DNA of 22,744 nt from VBDM01 sp041493345 (GTDB taxonomy: Bacteria; Pseudomonadota; Gammaproteobacteria; Burkholderiales; SG8-39), in contig JBGPYQ010000026.1 in the NCBI GenBank assembly GCA_041493345.1, positions 1 to 22,744 of the forward strand. Direction: 5' to 3'. Of the stretch, positions 7,138 through 14,203 are shown one piece after another; position 1 is the stretch's first letter, and the number at the start of each line of letters is the position of its first letter. Below the pieces are notes generated by a model. That model was not told where the DNA came from and did not search any database. It saw nothing but the letters and a program-made list of their open reading frames with translations. The translations under genes and the position numbers were made by a program.

Positions 7138-7830
7138 TTGCGGATCCTCGCTGCTGCCCTGGCATTGGCGGCCGGCGTTTCCATTTCCGGCTGCGGCGGT
7201 TCGGCACTCCTGCAGACGGATCCCCTGGCGGCGCCTGTGAGCCCGTTTCTGGCGTTCCCGCTGGCAAGACGCGCGGACAACGATTCCGACCGGCAACGCA
7301 TCACCGAGCTCGAGCAGAAGCAGGACTGGGCCGGGTTGCTGCGCGCAGCCGAGGAGTTGCTGAAGCGCCAGTCCGAACGATCCGACTGGTGGGTGATCGC
7401 GGGATACGCCTGGCTCCAAAGCGGCGATTATCCCAAGGCGATCGACGCGCTGTCGCGCGCCGCCGCCCGAAGCCCCGAGGACATTGACGCCTGGAACCTC
7501 CTCGGAGAGGCACAGCGCCTGATGGGGCAACCGGGACGGGCAGCGCAAACCCTGGAGCGCGCCGCGACCATCAGCCGCACATCCCACATCACGTTTTTCC
7601 TGCTGGGGGAGGCCTACCGCGACGCCGGGCAGCTCGACCGGGCAAGCCGCGCGTACCAGGAATCTCTGCGCATCGAGCCCGAATTTTCCCTTGCCTGGCT
7701 CCAGTTGGGCTTCCTTTACGCAGGGATGGGCCAGCGGGATGAGGCGCGTGCAGTGCTCGAGCGACTGCAGAAGCTGAATCCGGCCCTGGCTGAGCAGCTG
7801 GCCACCCGCATCAAATCCGGCGCCAAGTGA
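7138..7830 (+). CDS. TPR-repeat lipoprotein
   Basis: About 230 residues. The TTG at 7138 gives a compact lipoprotein signal peptide: short basic start MR, hydrophobic ILAAALALAAGVSI, then lipobox ISGC with Cys19. The frame is also open from an ATG at 7063 inside the DUF3460 gene, but that adds residues unlike a signal peptide, so TTG is the better guess. The mature protein carries three to four tetratricopeptide repeats, for example WWVIAGYAWLQSGDYPKAI, AWNLLGEAQRLMGQPGRAA, FFLLGEAYRDAGQLDRASR and AWLQLGFLYAGMGQRDEAR. TPR lipoproteins scaffold envelope complexes; the partner here is unknown. The start is 7 nt after the DUF3460 stop, and the dif site lies 54 bp past the stop. Confidence 0.75.
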   Translation: MRILAAALALAAGVSISGCGGSALLQTDPLAAPVSPFLAFPLARRADNDSDRQRITELEQKQDWAGLLRAAEELLKRQSERSDWWVIAGYAWLQSGDYPKAIDALSRAAARSPEDIDAWNLLGEAQRLMGQPGRAAQTLERAATISRTSHITFFLLGEAYRDAGQLDRASRAYQESLRIEPEFSLAWLQLGFLYAGMGQRDEARAVLERLQKLNPALAEQLATRIKSGAK

Positions 7831-7884
7831 GACGGGAAGACGGGGTTCTCTGAGCTCAGGTTTCTTCCTGAAGGCCTCAGCGAT

Positions 7885-7912
7885 ATGTCGCATAATGTAT
7901 ATTATGTCAAAT
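7885..7912 (+). other. dif: dif site, XerC/XerD chromosome dimer resolution site
   Basis: The 28-bp site splits into an XerC arm ATGTCGCATAA (7885-7895), a central hexamer TGTATA (7896-7901) and an XerD arm TTATGTCAAAT (7902-7912). Against E. coli dif the centre is identical, the XerD arm differs at one base, and the inner seven bases of the XerC arm are identical. Single-copy dif sites lie at the replication terminus, where FtsK activates XerCD to resolve chromosome dimers. The site is in the short gap between the TPR lipoprotein and tatD genes. GGGNAGGG octamers (KOPS) at 3681, 5637 and 6502 on the + strand, and their complements at 9681, 12662 and 13786, point to it; one at 11334 points away. 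Confidence 0.88.
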
Positions 7913-7988
7913 AACATACACACCCTCTCTCGAGTCCTGTTTCTGCATAAGCCCTCACCCCTTCTCACCACCAAAACCAACTGCCACC

Positions 7989-8009
7989 CTGCTTCTCAGG
8001 CTGAAGCAG
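7989..8009 (-). terminator. Hairpin at the end of tatD, possible terminator
   Basis: CTGCTTC and GAAGCAG form a 7-bp stem around a 7-nt loop that includes the tatD stop codon. Downstream on the minus strand there is only an interrupted T-tract (TTGGTTTTGG), so termination strength is uncertain. Confidence 0.35.
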
Positions 8010-8805
8010 GCGGCTTAAAAAGGCGGAAAAAGTTTCCGGTGGTGGCGGCGGCAAGGTGCTCGAGGGAGATACCACGCAGCCGCGCGACCTCTTCGGCCAC
8101 GTAACGAACCAGGGCGGGCTGGTTGGTCATGCCCCGGTGCGGCACGGGCGCCAGATAGGGCGAATCGGTTTCGACCAGCAGGCGCTCGAGCGGGACTCTC
8201 TGAGCCACCGCCCTCAACGCACCGGCATTCTTGAAGGTGACGATACCCGAGAAAGAGATATGGAAGCCCATCTCCAATGCGGCGTCGGCCATTTCCTGGC
8301 TTTCGGTAAAACAGTGCAGGACCCCGCCCGCCTTCGCCGCGCCCTCCTCTTTCATGATCCGCAGCGTGTCCTCGGCCGCCTGCCGGGTGTGGATCACGAG
8401 CGGCTTGCCGCATTCCCGTGCGGCACGGATGTGGGCGCGGAACCGTTCCCGCTGCCATTCGAGCTCGCCGCTCACGCGGTAGTAATCCAGGCCGGTCTCG
8501 CCGATCGCCACCACCCGCGGATGCCGCGCCAGCTCGACCAGTTTCGCAGGGTCCACGGCAGTGCGGTCTTCATGATCCGGATGCACACCCACGCTGGCGA
8601 AGAAATTGTCGTAGGTCTGGGCAAGGCCCAGTACTTTGGGCAATCCGGCAAGGTTGACGCTGATGCACAGGGCATGCGTGACACCGTGCACGCGCATCTC
8701 CTCGCGCACGGCGTCCAGGCGGCCGTCAAAATCGGGGAAATCGAGGTGGCAGTGCGAGTCGACCAGCCCGGCCCGGCCCGCGGGCGTTGGTGTTTCTACA
8801 AGCAT
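7996..8805 (-). CDS. TatD family metal-dependent hydrolase (YcfH-like deoxyribonuclease)
   Basis: A 269-residue TIM-barrel metallohydrolase, the normal family length. Metal ligands are visible in order: DSHCHLD (His18, His20), the Glu of AIGETGLDYY, the His of VIHTR, the His of LHCF, and the Asp of VETDSPYLAPVPHRG. Family members are 3'-5' DNA/RNA exonucleases or D-aminoacyl-type hydrolases; in the holB-linked YcfH group the physiological substrate is not settled. The ATG at 8805 lies within the 3' end of a 31-codon small ORF (10-bp overlap), suggesting translational coupling in the mltG-tmk-holB-tatD operon, of which it is the last gene. Confidence 0.95.
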   Translation of the reverse strand: MLVETPTPAGRAGLVDSHCHLDFPDFDGRLDAVREEMRVHGVTHALCISVNLAGLPKVLGLAQTYDNFFASVGVHPDHEDRTAVDPAKLVELARHPRVVAIGETGLDYYRVSGELEWQRERFRAHIRAARECGKPLVIHTRQAAEDTLRIMKEEGAAKAGGVLHCFTESQEMADAALEMGFHISFSGIVTFKNAGALRAVAQRVPLERLLVETDSPYLAPVPHRGMTNQPALVRYVAEEVARLRGISLEHLAAATTGNFFRLFKPPASA

Positions 8806-8891
8806 GGCGGCAAGCGCAGCTCGACCGCGCGGAACGGGATGGGTGACTGCAGCCCGCCTCCGTCCGGACCGCCGGCGAATTCGATGCTCAT
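8796..8891 (-). CDS. Small ORF (31 aa) between holB and tatD
   Basis: An ATG overlaps the holB stop as ATGA, and the TAG lies inside the first codons of tatD, so the ORF exactly bridges the two genes. The peptide starts MSIEFAGGPDGGGLQ and ends VELRLPPCL. It matches no domain I recognise. In many beta- and gammaproteobacteria a pilZ gene of roughly 110-120 codons sits at this place; this peptide does not resemble PilZ. It may be a coupling ORF, a remnant, or chance. The overlap architecture is the main support. Confidence 0.4.
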   Translation of the reverse strand: MSIEFAGGPDGGGLQSPIPFRAVELRLPPCL

Positions 8892-9886
8892 GGCCGCGCG
8901 AGCAGCTTTTGGTACTGAAGCAGCAGGTCCTCTACAAACAGCCTGGCATTGAGCGGGTGCTGCGCGAGGGACCGTGCCTGTGCCAGTCGGCGCAGATACG
9001 CGGCGAGTTCGGCAGGATCGCAATCGCGTGAAGTATCCGCTATAACCTTTTCATTTTTAACATGATACCGTATTCTTCCGACAACCCGGGAAAGCAGCAG
9101 ATCATAGCTCCAGCGCTGCAGCCAGGTCACCAGATCCACAAGCGAAACGCGCTGAGTCCTCTCGGCAAGAGAGATCGGATCGAACCCCGGATCGCGCAGA
9201 CCTTCCAGAAAACGTTCGCGATCCGAGTCGGTTTCCGCGAGCTTCAGGGCGGTAAGCGGCGCTCCCCCGGCGCCCGCAAGAGCCGCTTCGGGGTGCGCGA
9301 CACCCTGCTCCTTCAGCCATTTCGTGGCCTGGTCCGGGTCCGGGAGCGGAATCGTGAATTTCATGCAGCGGCTGCGCACGGTCGCAAGCAGGCGCTCGGG
9401 CCGGGTGGAGATCAGCAGAAACAAGGTTGCGGGAGGAGGCTCTTCCAGGTTCTTGAGCAGTGCATTCTGCGTGCTCGCGTTCATGGACTCGGCGGGATAG
9501 ATCAGGATGACGCGCAGGCCGGCGCGATGCGTTCCCACCGCAAGAAAATCGGCCAGTGCGCGGATCTGCTCGATGCGGATCTGCTCGCTGCGCTTTTCCT
9601 TCTTCCCGGGCGCATCGCCCTCCTCCTGCGACTCCGGCACCATGCTTTCCGGCACGATCAGCCGGAAATCCGGGTGATTGCCCTGCCCTAACCAGTGGCA
9701 CGCGGGGCAGGCGCCGCACCCTTGCCGGTCGGCCCCCGGGTTTTCGCAAAGCAGCGCCTGCGCAACGCTCTTGCCGAACTCGAAGGCCCCCATGCCCTCG
9801 CCGCCGCGGATCAGCACGGCATGGGGAAGCCGGTCCTGGAGACGATTCCATTCCTGCCAAGAAGATAATTGCCAGTGTAAAAGCAT
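8888..9886 (-). CDS. holB: DNA polymerase III subunit delta' (HolB)
   Basis: A 332-residue clamp-loader subunit. Delta' is the rigid stator of the DnaX complex that loads the beta clamp. The N-terminal AAA+ fold begins HAVLIRGGEGMGAFEFGKS, a degenerate P-loop without the GKT core, like E. coli delta'. The zinc module is LLCENP...CGACPACHWLGQGNHPD. Further marks are IRIEQIRAL, LKNLEEPPPATLFLLI, and the sensor motif RSRCMKF. The C-terminal collar helices are more variable. The ATG at 9886 is 3 bp from the tmk stop, and its stop overlaps the next small ORF as ATGA. The gene is in the conserved mltG-tmk-holB order. Confidence 0.94.
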   Translation of the reverse strand: MLLHWQLSSWQEWNRLQDRLPHAVLIRGGEGMGAFEFGKSVAQALLCENPGADRQGCGACPACHWLGQGNHPDFRLIVPESMVPESQEEGDAPGKKEKRSEQIRIEQIRALADFLAVGTHRAGLRVILIYPAESMNASTQNALLKNLEEPPPATLFLLISTRPERLLATVRSRCMKFTIPLPDPDQATKWLKEQGVAHPEAALAGAGGAPLTALKLAETDSDRERFLEGLRDPGFDPISLAERTQRVSLVDLVTWLQRWSYDLLLSRVVGRIRYHVKNEKVIADTSRDCDPAELAAYLRRLAQARSLAQHPLNARLFVEDLLLQYQKLLARP

Positions 9887-9889
9887 ATA

Positions 9890-10501
9890 TTAACAAATAG
9901 ATGAGACTATATTCTCAACTATTGTCTCAACTTCAGATTGAGGCCGGCTGGCGTCGATGACCCGAACCCGGCCGGGATCCGCCGCGGCCCGTTCGAGGTA
10001 AGCGGTCCGAACCCGCTCGAAGAATCCCCGGCCTTCGCGCTCAAACCGGTCGGACCTGCTATTCGCAAGCCGGCTCTCGGCGACTTCGACCGGGACGTCG
10101 AATATCAGGGTCAGGTCGGGCCGAAGGCCCTGATCCTGCACCCAGCGCTCGAGCACGGCGATCCGGTCCCTGGACATTCCCCGTCCCCCGCCCTGATAGG
10201 CGTAGGTCGCGTCGGTAAAGCGATCCGAAAGGACCCAGCGTTCCGCAGACAGCGCCGGGAGGATGACCTGTGCAATGTGCTCGCGGCGCGCGGCAAACAT
10301 CAACAATGCCTCGGTCTCGATGTGCATCGGGTGCGACAGGAGCAAAGCGCGCAGCTTTTCACCCAGCGGCGTGCCCCCCGGCTCGCGCGTAACCACGACG
10401 TCTTTGCCGCGCTGGCGCAGAAATTCGGCGATGCGCGCAAGGTGCGTGCTTTTGCCCGCGCCGTCTATGCCATCCAGCGTGATGAATTTGCCTCGGATCA
10501 C
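9890..10501 (-). CDS. tmk: Thymidylate kinase
   Basis: About 203 residues, normal for bacterial Tmk. It phosphorylates dTMP to dTDP with ATP in the cytoplasm. Motifs are the P-loop DGIDGAGKST (residues 10-19), TREPGGTPLGE for dTMP binding, LSDRFTDATYAYQGGGRG with the DR(F/Y) element, and a LID region around SDRFEREGRGFFERVR. The frame is open far upstream into mltG, but the protein proper begins at the GTG at 10501 (V-I-R-G-K-F-I-T-L), 19 nt after the mltG stop, with GGACGAG as a plausible ribosome binding site. The last codons are unusually AT-rich compared with the rest of the gene. Confidence 0.95.
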   Translation of the reverse strand: MIRGKFITLDGIDGAGKSTHLARIAEFLRQRGKDVVVTREPGGTPLGEKLRALLLSHPMHIETEALLMFAARREHIAQVILPALSAERWVLSDRFTDATYAYQGGGRGMSRDRIAVLERWVQDQGLRPDLTLIFDVPVEVAESRLANSRSDRFEREGRGFFERVRTAYLERAAADPGRVRVIDASRPQSEVETIVENIVSSIC

Positions 10502-10520
10502 GGGCGATCTCGTCCGGGGA

Positions 10521-11522
10521 TCAGCGCCTGCCGGATTTCTGATATCTGGCGACCGCGCGATTGTGCTCGGCAAGTGTGCGCGAGAATTCGCTGGTTCCGT
10601 CGCCGCGCGAAACGAAATACAGCGCATCGGTCGCTGCAGGATTCGTGACCGCAGCGATGGAGGCGAGTCCGGGCATGGCAATCGGGTGCGGCGGCAGCCC
10701 GCGCCGCGTATAAGTGTTGAACGGCGTATCGGTCAAGAGATCCTTCTTGCGTAAATTGCCGTTGAATTGCCCGCCCATCCCGTAGATTACCGTCGGATCC
10801 GTTTGCAGCTTCATTCTCACATGCAGGCGATTGAGGAGCACCCCGGCGATCATCGTGCGGTCACCCGTCCTTCCAGTTTCCTTTTCCACGATAGACGCGA
10901 GGATCAGCGCCTCGCGCGGGTCGGTGATCGGAAGATCGCTCGCCCGCTGTTCCCACGCCGATTGAAGATGGTTTTTCATGGTTCGGTATGCGTGCCCGAG
11001 CACGGTGAAGTCGCTCTCGCCCTTGGCAAATACGTAGGTATCGGGAAAGAACATTCCTTCCGGAGATGTTTCGGAGGCTCCGAGCTTTGCCATGATTTCA
11101 GCATCGGACATTGCGTCGGAGTCATGCTCGAGGTCGGCATTCGCCTTGAGTGCCGCGCGGATCTGGCGAAAAGTCCAGCCCTCGACAATCAGGATGTCCG
11201 CCTGTGCAAAATCGCCCCGGGTTATTTTTCGCAGAATCTCGATCGGCGTGACCCCGTCCGAGACCTGATAGCGCCCCGCCTTGATACTGGTGCCCGCGCC
11301 GTTGGCCCGCACCAGCAGGTTGAATTGCCAGGCGGGCAGGGAGACTCCCGCATCGATGATCTGTCGAGTTGCCCCGCGCAGCGCACTGCCGGGGCGGATC
11401 GAAAACTCCACGGACGGCGACGCGATCTCGACCGGCGACACCGCGAACCAGATCATCCAGCCGCAGAACCCAAGCGCGGCGGCAACCGTCAGGAGAAACA
11501 ACAGCTTCAGGCGGAGCGCCAT
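10521..11522 (-). CDS. mltG: Endolytic murein transglycosylase MltG (YceG-like)
   Basis: A 333-residue inner-membrane lytic transglycosylase thought to cleave nascent glycan strands and so terminate elongation. A single N-terminal membrane segment (residues about 6-27, LLFLLTVAAALGFCGWMIWF) is followed by a LysM-like part (RYQVSDGVTPIEILRKI) and the YceG catalytic domain. Key elements are FPDTYVFAKG, ASIVEKETG with catalytic Glu213, GVLLNRL, LQTDPTVIYG, and the ending YNTY-like FNTYTRRGLPPHPIAMPG. The ATG at 11522 is the only start consistent with the membrane anchor. It has no Shine-Dalgarno; the preceding bases are pyrimidine-rich (TCTTCTCCTCC). First gene of mltG-tmk-holB-tatD, divergent from ygfZ. 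Confidence 0.94.
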   Translation of the reverse strand: MALRLKLLFLLTVAAALGFCGWMIWFAVSPVEIASPSVEFSIRPGSALRGATRQIIDAGVSLPAWQFNLLVRANGAGTSIKAGRYQVSDGVTPIEILRKITRGDFAQADILIVEGWTFRQIRAALKANADLEHDSDAMSDAEIMAKLGASETSPEGMFFPDTYVFAKGESDFTVLGHAYRTMKNHLQSAWEQRASDLPITDPREALILASIVEKETGRTGDRTMIAGVLLNRLHVRMKLQTDPTVIYGMGGQFNGNLRKKDLLTDTPFNTYTRRGLPPHPIAMPGLASIAAVTNPAATDALYFVSRGDGTSEFSRTLAEHNRAVARYQKSGRR

Positions 11523-11558
11523 CGGAGGAGAAGAGGAAAATCCGGGTAACGATGCCCG

Positions 11559-11564
11559 TATAAT
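11559..11564 (+). promoter_or_regulatory. -10 element in the mltG/ygfZ divergent region
   Basis: A consensus TATAAT reads towards ygfZ, which would place the transcription start at about 11571, right at the first leader hairpin. No good -35 is seen. For mltG on the other strand, TTGGCT (11581-11586) with a poor TTATAC or TATTAT -10 at 11558-11565 is possible. The two promoters would overlap. Confidence 0.35.
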
Positions 11565-11568
11565 AACT

Positions 11569-11615
11569 GTTAAATCGGACAGCCAAGCGGAAGGGCGCCT
11601 GGCTGCCCGTTTAAC
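11569..11615 (+). other. Leader hairpin 1 upstream of ygfZ
   Basis: GTTAAA pairs with TTTAAC, CGG with CCG, and CAGCCA with TGGCTG: 15 base pairs with one bulged T and one A/C mismatch, around a 14-nt loop. It begins where transcription from the TATAAT at 11559 would start. It could be an RNA structure or a palindromic repeat. Confidence 0.55.
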
Positions 11616-11616
11616 T

Positions 11617-11652
11617 CTGCGAGTTGGAGCGGACAAGCCGCTCAACTCGCGG
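11617..11652 (+). other. Leader hairpin 2 upstream of ygfZ
   Basis: GCGAGTT and GAGCGG on the left (separated by one bulged G) pair with CCGCTCAACTCGC on the right: 13 base pairs, extendable by a wobble and one more pair, with the 5-nt loop ACAAG. It ends 24 nt before the ygfZ ATG. No T-run follows, so it is not a standard terminator. Confidence 0.55.
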
Positions 11653-11676
11653 AACGCAGCATCCATTATTGAACAA

Positions 11677-12684
11677 ATGAGCACAGCCGTGCGGCAACCG
11701 GACACGCAGAACAAAGATGCCAGCGGGAATGAATTGAACGCCGACCTCACCGCGGCGCGCTCGGGCAGCGTGCTCGCCCCATTGACCCATCTCGGCATCC
11801 TGTCGTTCAGCGGCGATGATGCCGAAGCCTTTCTGCAGGGACAATTGAGCTGCGACGTGAGCGGAGTCAATTCCGAATCGAGCACCTGGGGCGCTTTCTG
11901 CTCACCCAAAGGCAGGATGCTCGCGAGCTTTCTGCTGTGGCGCGGCGAGACCGGATTTTTAATGGCACTCCCCCGGGACATTCTCCAGGACGTGCGGCAG
12001 CGTATCTCGAGATTCGTACTGCGCTCCAAAGTGAAGATCGCCGATGCGTCGGACGCGCTCGCGCTGCACGGCGCCGCCGGCCCGCAGGCCGCGGCAGCGC
12101 TCCGTGACATTTTCCCCGCATTGCCGGCGCGACCGAATGAAGTGCGCCATGAGCCGGCAAGGGGCGCGGCGATGCTGCTGGAGGACGGACGTTTTGTCCT
12201 CGCCGTTCCCGCCGAGCGCGCCGCGGAGCTCCGGCAGCAGCTTGCGGGTCCGCTCAAGGCGGTGGATTGGCGCACTTGGCACTGGCTCGATATCCGCAGC
12301 GGCATTGCGTGGGTTACAGCCGCGACCCAGGACCAGTTTGTTCCGCAGATGGCAAATCTGGAGCTGATCGGCGGTGTCAGCTTCGAAAAGGGTTGTTACG
12401 CCGGGCAGGAAATCGTCGCGCGCACGCAGCACCTGGGCAAGCTGAAACGGCGCATGTTTCTCGCCAACGTCGCGGCCGCGGCCGTGGCGGGTGACGATCT
12501 CTTCAGTGAGGACCTCGGCAACCAGGCGAGCGGCACGATTGTCGATGCTGAATTCTCGCCAGACGGCGGATGCGACGTGCTCGCGGTGGTCCAGATCGCA
12601 AGCCGCGAGAACTCCACCGTGCATCTGAAATCCCTGGATGGGCCGGCGCTTCGTTTTCTGCCCCTGCCCTACGCAGTTTCGTGA
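11677..12684 (+). CDS. ygfZ: YgfZ/GcvT-domain folate-binding protein, Fe-S cluster maintenance
   Basis: A 335-residue member of the YgfZ family, related to the glycine cleavage T-protein. YgfZ binds tetrahydrofolate and supports assembly or repair of certain Fe-S proteins such as MiaB. The signature KGCYAGQE lies at residues 238-245 with the conserved Cys240. Also visible are an N-terminal GcvT-like part (LGILSFSGDDAEAFLQGQLS, typical YgfZ opening, and GAFCSPKGRMLASF). The ATG at 11677 gives a normal N-terminus, though without a clear Shine-Dalgarno. Its stop overlaps the GTG of the DUF4936 gene (GTGA), so the two are coupled. Divergent from mltG. Confidence 0.93.
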   Translation: MSTAVRQPDTQNKDASGNELNADLTAARSGSVLAPLTHLGILSFSGDDAEAFLQGQLSCDVSGVNSESSTWGAFCSPKGRMLASFLLWRGETGFLMALPRDILQDVRQRISRFVLRSKVKIADASDALALHGAAGPQAAAALRDIFPALPARPNEVRHEPARGAAMLLEDGRFVLAVPAERAAELRQQLAGPLKAVDWRTWHWLDIRSGIAWVTAATQDQFVPQMANLELIGGVSFEKGCYAGQEIVARTQHLGKLKRRMFLANVAAAAVAGDDLFSEDLGNQASGTIVDAEFSPDGGCDVLAVVQIASRENSTVHLKSLDGPALRFLPLPYAVS

Positions 12685-12965
12685 CCCTCAACTACTACAT
12701 CTACTACAAGGTGCCGCCCGAGCACCTGGAGCGCGCCTGTGCGGCCGTGCTCTCCCTGCAGAAGCAGCTGCGCAGCCGCACCGGAATCAGCGGCCGCCTG
12801 CTGCGCCGGCGCGACGATCCCACCACCTGGATGGAAATCTACGAAAACGTCGCCGATACGGCGCAGTTCGAAGCAGCGCTCCTGGCCGCGGTCGCAAGCA
12901 GCAATGTCGCCCAACTGCTCGCGCCCGGCAGCTCGCGCAAGCGGGAGATTTTCCAGGCGCTGTGA
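12681..12965 (+). CDS. DUF4936 family protein
   Basis: A 94-residue protein starting V(M)TLNYYIYYKVPPEHLE. The pattern of an N-terminal YYIYYKV strand, RTGISGRLLRRRDDPTTWMEIYENV in the middle and a C-terminal helix fits DUF4936, a small betaproteobacterial family resembling a ferredoxin-like monooxygenase fold; the fold comment is inference. The GTG start is set by the GTGA overlap with ygfZ, where the conserved sequence begins. The NRDE gene follows after 3 bp. Function unknown; its constant place after ygfZ may point to a linked role. Confidence 0.8.
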   Translation: MTLNYYIYYKVPPEHLERACAAVLSLQKQLRSRTGISGRLLRRRDDPTTWMEIYENVADTAQFEAALLAAVASSNVAQLLAPGSSRKREIFQAL

Positions 12966-12968
12966 AGC

Positions 12969-13802
12969 ATGTGCCTGATCCTTCTTTCCTGGCGCACGGA
13001 TCCCCGCTGCCGGCTGATCGTCGCCGCCAACCGGGATGAGTATTTCGGACGGCCCGCCGCGACCGCCGGGTTCTGGGACGACCATCCAGGCGTATTGGGC
13101 GGACGGGACCTCGAAGCCGGCGGCACCTGGCTCGGCATCACGCTCGACGGACGTTTTGCGGCGCTGACCAATTACCGCAACCCGGCGGACAGGAACCCCG
13201 GCGCGCCATCGCGCGGAGCATTGGTGAGCGATTTTCTCACCGGCAAGTCGACGCCGCGCGAGTATCTCGAGAAGCTCCTCATTCGCGCCCGGGAATACAA
13301 CGGCTTCAGCCTCCTCGCGGGGGATGCGAATTCGCTTTGCTTTTTTTCCAACCGCGGCGACGGCATCCAGCGCGTCGAGCCGGGTCTGCACGGCCTGTCC
13401 AACCATCTCCTGGATACGCCCTGGCCCAAGGTCGAAAAAGGCAAAGCCGGACTTGCAGCGCTTCTCGGCCGGCCGTTCGACGCGGAAGCGACCCTGCATC
13501 TGCTCGACGACTCACGGCAGGCTTCGGAGGAGCTGCTTCCCAGCACCGGGGTAAGCCTCGAGACGGAGGAACGGCTTTCGGCGATCCGTATTCCGGCGGT
13601 GGGCGGCTACGGCACGCGCTGCTCGACGGCGCTATGTTTCGGCAACGAGGGAAAGATCGAGTTTCACGAGCGCAGCTATGGCGAGAACGGCAGCATCGGC
13701 AAGACCGTCGGCTACCGCGTCACCGTTGCACCGGAAAAAGCTCCAGCGTCATCTCGACATGCGGGATCCCCGCCTCCAAAAACTCCCCTCCCCGCACGCT
13801 GA
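12969..13802 (+). CDS. NRDE family protein (TANGO2-like)
   Basis: A 277-residue protein with the family start MCLILLSW, the name-giving ANRDEYFGRPA, GGRDLEAGGTWLGI and FAALTNYRNP. The invariant Cys2 suggests an N-terminal-nucleophile type fold. The animal homologue TANGO2 is linked to lipid or haem handling, but the bacterial role is not established. The ATG is 3 nt after the DUF4936 stop. The last 28 or so codons (beyond about YRVTVAPEK) are proline/serine-rich and read antisense through the 3' end of the GNAT gene, so the C-terminus may be an extension caused by loss of an earlier stop. Confidence 0.88.
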   Translation: MCLILLSWRTDPRCRLIVAANRDEYFGRPAATAGFWDDHPGVLGGRDLEAGGTWLGITLDGRFAALTNYRNPADRNPGAPSRGALVSDFLTGKSTPREYLEKLLIRAREYNGFSLLAGDANSLCFFSNRGDGIQRVEPGLHGLSNHLLDTPWPKVEKGKAGLAALLGRPFDAEATLHLLDDSRQASEELLPSTGVSLETEERLSAIRIPAVGGYGTRCSTALCFGNEGKIEFHERSYGENGSIGKTVGYRVTVAPEKAPASSRHAGSPPPKTPLPAR

Positions 13803-14163
13803 AACCGAAGCGCCGATAGAAACCCGCCGCGTGAGCCTGCGCATGCAGCGTAATGCGGGCCGTGGACCGTTGGCGCGCCCGCCCGAGCAATGCTTCGAGT
13901 AGCGCAGCGCCTGTACCCCGCCCGCGGCATTCTTTCAGCACCGCCATGCGGCCGATCCTGCCGTCGGGCAGCAGCCGCGCGGTCCCGATCGCGCGTCCCT
14001 GCGCATCGCAGGCGACTGCATGATCGCTGCGCTCGTCCCATTCATCCCATTCCAGTTCGCGCGGCACATTCTGTTCCTCGATAAACACCTTTTCCCGCAC
14101 CGGCCGCGAAAGCGGCAGCGCTTCCGGCCAGGCCAGGATGCGAATCGTGAACGATGCGGGCAT
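13720..14163 (-). CDS. GNAT family N-acetyltransferase
   Basis: A 147-residue acetyltransferase. It transfers acetyl from acetyl-CoA to an amine; the acceptor is unknown. The N-terminal segment VREKVFIEEQNVPRELEWDEWDERS is characteristic of a common ElaA-like bacterial GNAT group. The acetyl-CoA binding motif is MAVLKECRGRGTGAALLEALL, and the C-terminal strand has FYRRFGF. The ATG at 14163 fits the family. It overlaps the convergent NRDE gene by 83 bp at the 3' ends and is divergent from the aldolase gene, with only 40 bp between the two starts. Confidence 0.88.
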   Translation of the reverse strand: MPASFTIRILAWPEALPLSRPVREKVFIEEQNVPRELEWDEWDERSDHAVACDAQGRAIGTARLLPDGRIGRMAVLKECRGRGTGAALLEALLGRARQRSTARITLHAQAHAAGFYRRFGFSVRGGEFLEAGIPHVEMTLELFPVQR

Positions 14164-14171
14164 GGTCGATC

Positions 14172-14177
14172 TATAAT
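14172..14177 (+). promoter_or_regulatory. -10 element of the aldolase-mtnA operon
   Basis: A consensus TATAAT lies 26 bp before the ATG at 14204. The best -35 candidate, TGAACG at 18 bp spacing, is weak and lies inside the start of the GNAT gene. Confidence 0.4.
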
Positions 14178-14203
14178 CGCTGCGATTCTACGACTGGAAC
14201 GCA

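Noticed and set aside
7851..7860. CTGAGCTCAG palindrome after the TPR lipoprotein gene as a terminator
   Set aside because: The perfect palindrome leaves no loop, and no T-run follows.
7885..7912. The palindrome-like sequence as a transcription factor operator or loxP-like site
   Set aside because: The 11-6-11 arrangement and arm sequences match dif much better than any operator or loxP.
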